From Streptomyces sporangiiformans (GTDB taxonomy: Bacteria > Actinomycetota > Actinomycetes > Streptomycetales > Streptomycetaceae), in contig NZ_VCHX02000095.1 of NCBI RefSeq assembly GCF_005768555.2, forward strand, positions 29,216 through 93,215: a stretch of 64,000 bases of DNA, read 5' to 3'. Numbering within the stretch: position 1 is the first letter of the stretch; every line of letters starts with the position of its first letter. The translations under genes were made by a program, and so were the position numbers. The notes beneath the pieces were generated by a model. That model made no database searches. It saw nothing but the letters and a program-made list of their open reading frames with translations, and was not told where the DNA came from. Shown one piece after another: positions 25,713 to 32,998 of this stretch.

Positions 25713-26291
25713 TCAGCTCGCGGGCTGCTGACCGCGCGCGTCGTCGCGGTCGATCTTGTCCTGCTGATCTTTCTTGACGCGCTGGTCCTTCTTGACGCGC
25801 TGGTCTTTCTTGACGCGCTGGTCGCTCTTGACGTGCTGGTCGTTCTGGAGATCGGCCTCATTGCCGTCGGCTGTACTGGCCTGGTCAACAGTGGCGTCCT
25901 GAACATCCGATATGCCCTGAACATCCTCGACCGACTTGATCTCGAACCCGTTCTCCTTGCGGAAGGACTCGTAGATCTGGAGCAGCACCTGCTTCTGCCG
26001 CTCATTGAGCGTGGGGTCGGCGAGTATGACGGCGCGCGTCTCCACCTCGACCCGGTCACGCTCGTCATCGAGGATCCCGGCCCGCACGTACAGCGTCTCG
26101 GCGGAGATCCGCAGCGCCTTGGCGACCTGCTGCAACACCTCCGCGCTCGGCTTGCGCAGTCCGCGCTCGATCTGGCTCAGATACGGATTGGACACCCCGG
26201 CGGCGTCAGCGAGCTGCCGCAGGCTCAGCTGCGCGTTGCGCCTCTGTTCCCGCAGATAGTCACCGAGATTGCCGACGTTGAGCGATGCCAT
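25713..26291 (-). CDS. XRE-family helix-turn-helix regulator
   Basis: A 192-residue DNA-binding protein. The HTH_3 domain occupies residues about 8-62 (LGDYLREQRRNAQLSLRQLA, then NPYLSQIERGLRKPS). A middle helical domain (to about 118) is followed by an acidic linker and a hydrophilic tail of imperfect six-residue repeats (DQRVKK three times) encoded by an 18-nt tandem repeat near 25763-25855. ATG 26291 gives MASLNVGNLG. A perfect palindrome 30 bases upstream is a likely self-operator. Confidence 0.9.
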   Translation of the reverse strand: MASLNVGNLGDYLREQRRNAQLSLRQLADAAGVSNPYLSQIERGLRKPSAEVLQQVAKALRISAETLYVRAGILDDERDRVEVETRAVILADPTLNERQKQVLLQIYESFRKENGFEIKSVEDVQGISDVQDATVDQASTADGNEADLQNDQHVKSDQRVKKDQRVKKDQRVKKDQQDKIDRDDARGQQPAS

Positions 26292-26321
26292 GGCTCCACC
26301 CTGCACCACCGCCGCTAACTA

Positions 26322-26341
26322 TTGCAAGCACCTGCTTGCAA
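26322..26341. promoter_or_regulatory. Palindromic operator of the XRE regulator
   Basis: TTGCAAGCACCTGCTTGCAA: nine-base arms (26322-26330, 26333-26341) and a 2-nt spacer, just upstream of the XRE start. The position suggests autoregulation. Confidence 0.75.
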
Positions 26342-26510
26342 AAGTGTGCCATGCCACGCGATCGCCACTGAGGCTGAGCACGATAGGTGTCGTATTTGCA
26401 GGGCAACTGTCGTCATCCGCGTGCGGCCTCCTGGTGCAGGCGCTTGGGGGCCAGCCTCCGCGGGTCGCCGAGAAGCGGCGTTGTCGGTGGGCTCTGCCAG
26501 GGTGTGCGTC

Positions 26511-27012
26511 GTGGATGAATTGGTGGAGCGTGTCGACGGTCAAGATCACGTGCTGGGGGTGGTCAGCCGTCGGGAGGCCATCCGGGAGGGTTGGCTGCAT
26601 CGGGTCGCCGTGACGGTGTGTCGTGATGATCGTGGCCGGATCCTCGTCCACCGGCGGTCGGAGCAGGTGTCGCGCTTCCCCCGGGCTCTATGAGGTCGAG
26701 GTCGGTGGCGCCGCAAATGTCGGCGAGTCCTATGAACAGGCCGCCGCGCGGGAACTGGCCGAAGAGATGGGCATTCGTGCGCTGCCGCGCCTGCTGTTCA
26801 CGTTCATCAACCGCAGCGGTTTGAGCCCTCACTGGCTCGGCGTGCACGAAGCCGTGGTGCCGGACGCCGTGGTCCCCGATCCCGATGAGGTCGCCTGGCA
26901 TGGCTGGCTGACCGAGCCGGAACTCGGCTCGGCTTTGCTGGAGTGGCGCTTCACCACCGACAGCCACGAAGCCTTCAGCCGGTATCTCGCGTTCCGGAGC
27001 GCGCAGTCCTGA
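26511..27012 (+). pseudogene. NUDIX hydrolase, frameshifted
   Basis: Begins at GTG 26511 (VDELVERVDGQDHVLG, IDI-like NUDIX start) and reads LHRVAVTVCRDDRGRILVHR to about 26680. There a run of five C leads to a stop (RFPRAL). Dropping one C restores GLYEVEVGGAANVGES and the complete Nudix box (G-x5-E-x7-RELAEEMGI) through the stop at 27012. The catalytic motif is intact, so either the inactivation is recent or the homopolymer is a sequencing error. Confidence 0.8.
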
Positions 27013-27080
27013 CCTCTCCCGCCTCTCGGGCTGGGATGCCTGCTTGCGGCCAACGCGCCTTGTGAGAGCGGCTGATCGCC

Positions 27081-28034
27081 ATGGCCGAACTCCCGGCGAT
27101 CGCCGGCGCAGACCGCGCGACCGAACACCGCTACGTCGACGACTTCGCCCTCCGCCGACTCCCCGCCGCGCTCGCCACGGCCCGTCAGGACACCGTCACG
27201 GCGGCCATGGCACCGCTGGCCGAGATGTTCGCCGATGCCGGCGGCATGGTCCAGCTGAGCCGTGAGCAGGCTCGCGGCCGGGCCGGCGACTTCGAGATCA
27301 TCGAGTACATCCTGCGTGCTCAGCCCGGAGGCGTGCCCGGCACCTGGGGCCACCACTTCGACGACTACCTCCTGCACGCTCCCATCACCGACCAGCACCG
27401 ACCAGCACCGCAACAAGATCGCCCACCAGGCCGCGCTCATCGAGTCCACACTCGGGAGCGACCCGGCGGACGTCCCGAGCACGGCCCCGCGCGCCACCGG
27501 CCGCCGCATCCTGCTGATCGCGTCCGGAGGCGCCGCCGACCTGCGCCGGGTCGACCCGGCTCTCCTGCACCCCGCCGACCGCCTGGTCCTCAACGATGTC
27601 GACCCCGACGCCCTCCAGCACGCCCTCACACACCTGCCGCCCGCGACCCGTGTCCAGACCGCCGCGGCCCCCGACAACGTCCTGCGCACCGCCGCCCACC
27701 TGGCTGCCGACCACGGCCCCTTCGATCTGATCCTGGCCGGAGGCCACTTCGACTACCTCGAACGCTTCGCCCGAGCCCTGATCCGCACCACCCTGTCCCG
27801 CCTGTGCCGCCCCGGAGGCACGTTCTACTTCTCCAACATCGCGACCCCGAACCCGTACGCCGCCCTGATGACCCACATCGGCCGCTGGAACCTCGTCGAA
27901 CGCACCCCGCCGACATCGAGGCCGACGTTCGAGCCGCCGCGCCGCCGGGAACCGTCGCCGGACTGGACATCACTGCCGATGCCACTGGCCTGGCGCTGTT
28001 CGCGACGGTGCGGCGCGCGGACGAGCCGGGGTGA
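27081..28034 (+). pseudogene. SAM-dependent methyltransferase-like gene with two frameshifts
   Basis: The first part (MAELPAIAGADRATEHRYVD...) is interrupted near 27395 by a tandem copy of the 10-nt string CACCGACCAG. Removing one copy gives the continuous reading PITDQHRNKIAHQAALIES. The central part has a Rossmann core (RRILLIASGGAADLRRVDP; LVLNDVDPDALQHAL; LILAGGHFDYLERFA). A second shift near 27905 returns to the first frame ([16 protein letters not shown]) and ends at 28034. The net frame is restored, so the domain is recognisable. Probably inactive unless both shifts are errors. Confidence 0.8.
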
Positions 28035-28076
28035 TCCCGGCAGTCTTGGTGTTCGTCGCCGACGCAGCCTCGATCG

Positions 28077-28373
28077 TCAGTCGAGGCCTTCGATGATGCG
28101 GAAGTCGCGCTCGAAGCCGTCAGGGAGTTCGGCCAGCGCCTTCTGGTAGGCCGCACTCTCGTATGCGGCGACCGCCTGTTCGAAGCTGTCGAACTCGATC
28201 AGGACAACGCGCTCGGCGATTCCGGCTTCGTGTGCGACGACCCGGCTGCCGATGCTGGCGAGCACCCGCCCGCCTGCGGCCTTGACGGCCAGACCGGCCA
28301 GTTCGTTGTAGGCAGCAAGCCTCTCAGGGTCTGTGATGGTGGGGTAGACGCTGACCCAGTAGCCCTTGGCCAC
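28077..28373 (-). CDS. DUF1330 family protein
   Basis: A 98-residue protein of the dimeric alpha-beta barrel type: AKGYWVSVYPTITDPERLA at the start, RVVLIEFDSFEQAVAAYES and a C-terminal RDFRIIEG. GTG 28373 follows AGGAGG at eight bases. The stop codon of a nadC remnant overlaps its ribosome site, so it was probably co-transcribed with that gene. The function of DUF1330 is unknown. Confidence 0.88.
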   Translation of the reverse strand: MAKGYWVSVYPTITDPERLAAYNELAGLAVKAAGGRVLASIGSRVVAHEAGIAERVVLIEFDSFEQAVAAYESAAYQKALAELPDGFERDFRIIEGLD

Positions 28374-28375
28374 AG

Positions 28376-28483
28376 TTACCTCCTGTGTTCGGAATTGATG
28401 CTCAGAAGCTTGCTCAGATCCATGGCCGGCGCGCTGTAGGTCAGCGAGCCGACGGAGACGGCGTCGAAGTCGGACGGCTTCGA
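28376..28483 (-). pseudogene. C-terminal remnant of a second nadC
   Basis: The minus strand reads FDAVSVGSLTYSAPAMDLSK and LLSI before the stop at 28376. This aligns with the end of the full nadC below (VDLISVGALTHSAPALDLTM). Only about 35 codons remain in one open frame. It points to a lost or recombined duplicate upstream of the DUF1330 gene. Confidence 0.75.
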
Positions 28484-28719
28484 TCAACCGGCTGGGGCTG
28501 CGGTCGGAGCCGGTCGAGTCGATGACCGGCCTCGCCGGAAGGGCGGCGGCCCGAACTGGAACGAAGAGGAGCCGACAAGTAGGGAGGAGTCGCACCAGTA
28601 CGGCGTGATCGGCCATCAACCCTGAGCCCCTGCCACAGATGCCGCCAGAACTGGCCAGGCTCTCACCGGAGCAGTTGGACCTGCTGCGCACCGGCACCTT
28701 CGCCTTGAGCGCGCGGGCC
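28484..28719. other. Degenerate intergenic stretch
   Basis: No gene supported. It lies between the nadC remnant and the end of the PhzF gene and is probably eroded coding sequence. Confidence 0.4.
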
Positions 28720-29577
28720 TCATCGCATGACCCTGCGCACGATCGCTGCCTGGCCGCCGACTCGGATCCGGTGTCCCGTGCGGTCGCGGTGGACGGTCGC
28801 TGTGATGGTGGACGGGCTGCCGAGGTGGTCACCCATGTCGACAGCGAGGCGGTGTGTGCCGAACTCGGCAGCATGCGCTGCCAGGCAGGCCGTGCTGTTG
28901 GCGTTGGCGATGTCCTCGGGGACGCCGATCGACGGGGCGAACATCCGGGCTGCTGCTCGGCCGTGTCGGTCCGGAGGCGAGTAGGCGTAGCAGCCCAGCA
29001 GACCGTAGCGGTCACAGGCTGCGCGTAACAGGGTTGAGTCCGGCGTGAGTTCGGCCAGTGCGGCGCGGGATCGGATGGGCAGCAGAAGCCTCGGCCGCCC
29101 GTTCGACGCCACGCAGGCGTCGCCGGCGACCGCGTCCTCCGTCAGTCCGAGGCCGCCTGCGACTGCCCTCAGTTCGGGTCCACCGGCGCTACGCAGGCTG
29201 ACCGGGCCCGGGTCGAACGACGCCGTCAGGCCGTCATCGTTTCGGCTTGCCCGACCGTCGAAGCTGCGGTGGGCCGTACGCAGGATGACGCGGTAGTCGT
29301 GGTCGCCGCCTTCCCGTTCGGCGAGCACGGCGAGGGCGGCGACGGTGCCGTGTCCGCAGGCGGGCAGTTCGTCCTGGGCGGTGAAGAACCGCAGTGTGTA
29401 CGCAGGCTGACGACGCTCGATTCCGGTCGCGCGGAGGAAGACGGCGTGCGATGTTCCCCACTCCGCGGGAATGCGGCATCGCTCCTCGTCGGTGAACGGC
29501 GCGTCATCCAGAACGGCGGTCGGGCTGCCACCCGCGCCGTCTCGCTGACACGCGTCGACGACCGCTACCTCGGACAT
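28720..29577 (-). CDS. PhzF-family (isomerase-like) protein
   Basis: A 285-residue protein of the diaminopimelate-epimerase fold. Family marks are GGSPTAVLDDAPFTDEE at the start, LRFFTAQDELPACGHGTVAA in the middle and PEDIANANSTACLAAH near the end. In PhzF the catalytic Glu lies in an SET-type motif; here the matching position reads GTSHAVFL (His), a variant seen in part of the family. It is therefore probably not a phenazine enzyme. Its ATG lies 13 bases inside the nadC 3' end, so the two are coupled. Confidence 0.85.
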   Translation of the reverse strand: MSEVAVVDACQRDGAGGSPTAVLDDAPFTDEERCRIPAEWGTSHAVFLRATGIERRQPAYTLRFFTAQDELPACGHGTVAALAVLAEREGGDHDYRVILRTAHRSFDGRASRNDDGLTASFDPGPVSLRSAGGPELRAVAGGLGLTEDAVAGDACVASNGRPRLLLPIRSRAALAELTPDSTLLRAACDRYGLLGCYAYSPPDRHGRAAARMFAPSIGVPEDIANANSTACLAAHAAEFGTHRLAVDMGDHLGSPSTITATVHRDRTGHRIRVGGQAAIVRRVMR

Positions 29578-30458
29578 GGCACCGGGCCGGTGGTCAGCAG
29601 CATGGTCAGGTCCAGTGCGGGCGCGCTGTGCGTCAACGCCCCGACCGAGATGAGGTCGACGCCCGTCCCGGCGATGGCGGGAACTGTGTCCAGGCGGATG
29701 GTGCCCGAGGCCTCCAGCAGGATCCGGGAAGCGTCGGCCCGCCCGGCCCGGACCTTCACGACCTGCTCGATGTCTGCCACCGGCATGTTGTCGAGCATGA
29801 TCCAGCGGGCTCCGGCGTCGAGGGCCTCGACGGCCTGGGTGACGGTCTGCACCTCGACATCGCTCTCCACGGTCTGCCCGGTGCGCGCCATCCCGCGCCT
29901 GACCGCCTCGATCGCGGCGGTCACCCCGCCCGCCGCGGCGATGTGGTTCTCCTTGAGCAGGACCATCGCCGCGAGATCGAGGCGGTGGTTGTGGCCGCCG
30001 CCGACGGTGACCGCGTACTTGTCCAGGGCGCGCAGGCCCGGCGCCGTCTTGCGCGTGTCCAGGATGCGCGCCCTGGTCCCTGCCACAGCTTGGACGTAGC
30101 GGTCGGTCAGCGTCGCGATGCCGCACATGCGCTGCAGGAAGTTCAGCGCCGTACTCTCCCCGGTGATCAGACTGCGCGCCGAACCGGACAGGTGCACCAG
30201 GACTTGGCCGTCGGCCAGTCGGGCGCCGTCGGCGACGGCCGGCTCGACCTTGACCTCGGGGTCGACCTGCGCGAAGACCTCGGCGACCACGGGGAGGCCG
30301 GCGGCGATGCCGCTTTGCCGGGTGCGGATCTCGGCCGTGGCCGCCAGGTCCTCGGGAACGCTCCACACGGTGGTGATGTCCTTCCCTGACGCGTCCTCGG
30401 CCAGGGCGGCAGCGGCGGCGGCCCGTGCTGCCGCCGAGGGAAACTCGGTCGTGGTCAT
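29565..30458 (-). CDS. nadC: Nicotinate-nucleotide pyrophosphorylase (quinolinate phosphoribosyltransferase)
   Basis: Makes nicotinic acid mononucleotide from quinolinate and PRPP in de novo NAD synthesis. The 297-residue protein has the N-terminal EDASGKDITT segment, NFLQRMCGIATLT, the ILDTRKTAPGLRALDKYAV motif, GGGHNHRLDL, VLLKENHI and the C-terminal LEASGTIRLDTV / GVDLISVGALTHS barrel end. ATG 30458 gives MTTTEFPSAAA. No nadA or nadB is adjacent, unlike the usual nad operon, so this may be an accessory copy; a remnant of another lies at 28.4 kb. Confidence 0.93.
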   Translation of the reverse strand: MTTTEFPSAAARAAAAAALAEDASGKDITTVWSVPEDLAATAEIRTRQSGIAAGLPVVAEVFAQVDPEVKVEPAVADGARLADGQVLVHLSGSARSLITGESTALNFLQRMCGIATLTDRYVQAVAGTRARILDTRKTAPGLRALDKYAVTVGGGHNHRLDLAAMVLLKENHIAAAGGVTAAIEAVRRGMARTGQTVESDVEVQTVTQAVEALDAGARWIMLDNMPVADIEQVVKVRAGRADASRILLEASGTIRLDTVPAIAGTGVDLISVGALTHSAPALDLTMLLTTGPVPCPR

Positions 30459-30844
30459 CTGGTCTCCAGCTCTGAGTGGACGTTGGCTTGGTGGCGGCAA
30501 CCGCTGACGAGGCAGCACTGAAGTTCCGCTGGGCCGATTCGCAGGACCTGGTGGATCCTGTACTCGATCTCCCGCGTGCCGGTCACCCGTCCCCCCGCCA
30601 CGAACAGGTTCCGGGTGAGCCGTCCGTGCGACTCGGCGCCGACGTCGAACTCGGGGCACCTTGCGCATGTACCGGTCCTCCCGGCCGGTCTCGCCTCCGT
30701 CGACCCGGGCTTTCAGGAACGCCTCTCCCCCAGGTCGTCAGGGCAGGTGCCACAACAGCCTCCTCCGTTTCGATTTCCGAAGCGGTCACCGATGCTAGCG
30801 TGTCGGAATTCGAAGCATCAACCCTGGAGAGCTGGACATCCGAC
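30459..30844. other. Gap with an unidentified frameshifted fragment and the HxlR promoter
   Basis: On the minus strand two adjoining frames join into a plausible peptide (AFLKARVDGGETGREDRY, then EFDVGAESHGRLTRNLFVAG, shifting near 30660) that I cannot identify. It has no start or intact frame. The right-hand end holds the HxlR promoter and operator. Confidence 0.4.
30791..30819. promoter_or_regulatory. Putative HxlR self-operator
   Basis: Inverted GATGCT (30791-30796) / AGCATC (30814-30819) enclosing the half-site ATTCGAAGCA (30808-30817), 26 bases before the HxlR start. The same ten bases recur in a perfect palindrome before the next gene. Confidence 0.6.
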
Positions 30845-31270
30845 ATGGCAACACCCAGACCTGGCAGTCCTGTTCGCGGCTCGACCACCGGCCGCCCCCT
30901 CATGGCCGCACTCGATCTGTTCGGGCGGCGGTGGAGTCTGCGCATCCTGTGGGAGCTTCGCGCGGGTCCGCTTGGATTCCGCCCCTTGCAGAAGCGGTGC
31001 GACGACATGTCATCCAGCGTGATGCGGCAGCGCCTGACCGAACTGCTGGATGCCCAGGTGATTCACCAACTACCGGACAGCCGCTACGAGCTCACCCCGC
31101 TGGGACAGGAGGCGCGCCACGCCCTGAACCCCCTCGCCCGCTGGGCGGAACGCTGGGCGGCCACGATCGACCCGCAAGGGGCGGACCACACCGACGACCA
31201 GCCCGCCAGCCGCGTCTCACATCCGGACACCGCGGGCGACGGGGCGCCTGAGAGGGGCTCCGCGGACTGA
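30845..31270 (+). CDS. HxlR-family winged-helix regulator
   Basis: A 141-residue MarR-like repressor. The HxlR domain shows ALDLFGRRWSLRILWELRAG, FRPLQKRCDDMSSSVMRQRL and LPDSRYELTPLGQEA. The conserved redox-type cysteine near the N-terminus is absent; the only cysteine is in KRCDD. ATG 30845 is used; the upstream frame carries the operator. Its likely targets are itself and the adjacent thioesterase gene, which share an upstream motif. Confidence 0.9.
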   Translation: MATPRPGSPVRGSTTGRPLMAALDLFGRRWSLRILWELRAGPLGFRPLQKRCDDMSSSVMRQRLTELLDAQVIHQLPDSRYELTPLGQEARHALNPLARWAERWAATIDPQGADHTDDQPASRVSHPDTAGDGAPERGSAD

Positions 31271-31298
31271 CGCCCCGCCTCGGATCGGAGGCGGGGCG
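31271..31298. terminator. Terminator after the HxlR gene
   Basis: Perfect 11-bp stem (CGCCCCGCCTC / GAGGCGGGGCG) with loop GGATCG, starting at the stop codon. Confidence 0.85.
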
Positions 31299-31412
31299 GG
31301 ACCGCCGGGTCACGAGGTTGCCGTGGCTCGGCCGAGCGCCGGGGGCAGGCGCGAAACCTCCGCCAATCCTTCTGCTTGGGATTTCAAAGCGGTGGCGTCC
31401 AGCCTGCGACAG

Positions 31413-31431
31413 TGCTTCGATATTCGAAGCA
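31413..31431. promoter_or_regulatory. 19-bp palindrome upstream of the thioesterase remnant
   Basis: TGCTTCGATATTCGAAGCA, eight-base arms with a TAT spacer, 32 bases before ATG 31463. It contains the half-site found upstream of the HxlR gene, so it is a likely HxlR operator. Confidence 0.75.
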
Positions 31432-31462
31432 CACTTGGTCCGACTTCGATCAAGGGGGCGGC

Positions 31463-31732
31463 ATGACTCAGCAGAACACCGACACGGAACGTTCCACCAT
31501 CCTGTCCTGGAGGGAACCAGGGCCGCTCTTCGCCTTCAAAGGGGAACTGACGGGCCTGCAGTACCTGCAAGGCCTGGCAGCCGGCGGGATCGTGCCGCCG
31601 CCCGTCGCCCAGGTACTCGGCATCACCGTGGAGAGCGCCGACTGCTCGTGGGGCATGACGTCAGCCGCGTTTCAGCAGTCGCCGACCGCAGTCCTCATGG
31701 GCGTTGAGATCCAGGCAGCGCGGCACAAGTAG
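31463..31732 (+). pseudogene. PaaI-type thioesterase, 3'-truncated
   Basis: The first about 60 residues match hotdog thioesterases (STILSWREPGPLFAFKGELT, then LQYLQGLAAGGIVPPPVAQV and LGITVESAD). After that the sequence diverges into an unrelated tail and stops at 31732, antisense to the end of tniQ. The catalytic hotdog core is missing. The break point near 31640 marks the left edge of the transposon. Confidence 0.8.
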
Positions 31733-32998
31733 ACGCTGAGCGCACGGTCGGCATCGCGAAGTCTGTGAACGAGCGGGGTCATCGACTCTCGCGCTTCGCA
31801 GGGATCCGCAGCTCGGAGCAACCGCGTCGCGATCTGCAGAACCGCGCCCGTGGCCAGGGAGTCGGTCGGCGGCGCGGTGTAGGGCTTGGAGGTCTTCTTC
31901 TTCCCGGCGGTGTTGAGCAGGGGCTGGGCCTGCGCGGTGCGGGAAGCATGCTCGGCATCGAGCACGGCGGCCAGGAACGATGTGCCTGCGTACGGGCGGG
32001 CTTCGGGCCAGGTCCGGAAGATCATGGCGACCGTCGCGCGCAGATCGGCGAAGTAGTGGGCGACGGGGACCGGCGCCCCCGCGCTCGTCGTGCTCTCAGG
32101 GCCTCCCGCAGCGAGCAAGCCCGCAAGGTGTCGTTGCACTTGGACGAGCGCGGCCATAGTGGCCGAATCGAGTTCCCCGGCAGGGGCGCTCTCCCGGGTC
32201 AGGTCGGCTCCGCAGGCATGTGCGGGATGCTCGGCCGGTGCCGAACGCGCCTCAGCCGACCGGCATTGCCACGGGCTCAGAGAATCGTCCGACAGGCGGG
32301 CGATGGCACTGCCTGCGTGGGAGGACTGCGCGAGTGCGCCACAACCGGGGCACTGGTGGGCGAGGAGTCGTTGGTGTCGGACACAGAGGAAGATCATGGG
32401 GAGGCGCCACAGCCGTTGCCAGGGACCGCCGTGCCGGTCCTGGATGGGGGTGCCGTTCCCGGTGAGGCAGGGCGGACAGTAGCGCGTGGAGCGGGTCAGC
32501 ACCCACGGGTTGTCGTAGATGGAGCGTGTGGCGGTGGTCGACGCAGACGAAGACCACCGGCAGGTGCCAGTGCCTTTTCCATGAGCCACCGAGTTCGGCG
32601 CCCAAGGGGTTGTCCTTCCCAGCCAGGCAGCACTCGCAGAACTGGGTGCTGCGCAGGTGGACCCATCGGCGAGGGTTGGTGAGAAGTTGAGGCCCGTACC
32701 ACGGCGCGTGCTGCTGATTCAGCGGTCCATAGCGCTCTCCGAGGGGAGCCAGCAAGAGGTTCTCCATCGCGGGGAGCGAGAGGCCTGCCACGTGCGCGGC
32801 TTCGGCGAGCTTTCGCGGAGGGAGGGCAAGAAGTGATCCAGTTGGCACATGGATTCCCACCCGGTCCGCGAGGCCCATGCGCACCGCGATGGCCGCGGGT
32901 GGACTTCCCGTGTGCTGAGCGAGACGCAGCAGGAGTCCCACCAGCGATTCGTCCTCGAGGGGCACGAGCGTGCGCGGCAGGGGACGACGTTGGGTCAT
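31672..32998 (-). pseudogene. tniQ: TniQ (target-selection protein), frame-disrupted
   Basis: Starts at ATG 32998, overlapping the tnsC stop (ATGA). The first frame gives the TniQ N-terminus (TLVPLEDESLVGLLLRLAQH) and a zinc-finger-like CECCL...W...CVDH segment. Near 32530 the reading shifts to another frame with a second, better zinc module (RYCPPCL, WRLPMIFLCVRHQRLL, CPGC) and continues to the stop at 31672. The two modules look duplicated. TniQ/TnsD proteins recruit TnsC to the target. Translation as one protein needs a frame change, so I treat it as broken. Confidence 0.78.

Noticed and set aside
25763..25855. CRISPR-like regular repeat
   Set aside because: The repeats are contiguous 18-mers in frame within a protein gene, with no spacers.
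28639..29028. Plus-strand open frame starting MPPELARLSPEQLDL
   Set aside because: The first few codons look protein-like, but it overlaps the PhzF gene antisense and has no homology I recognise or ribosome site.
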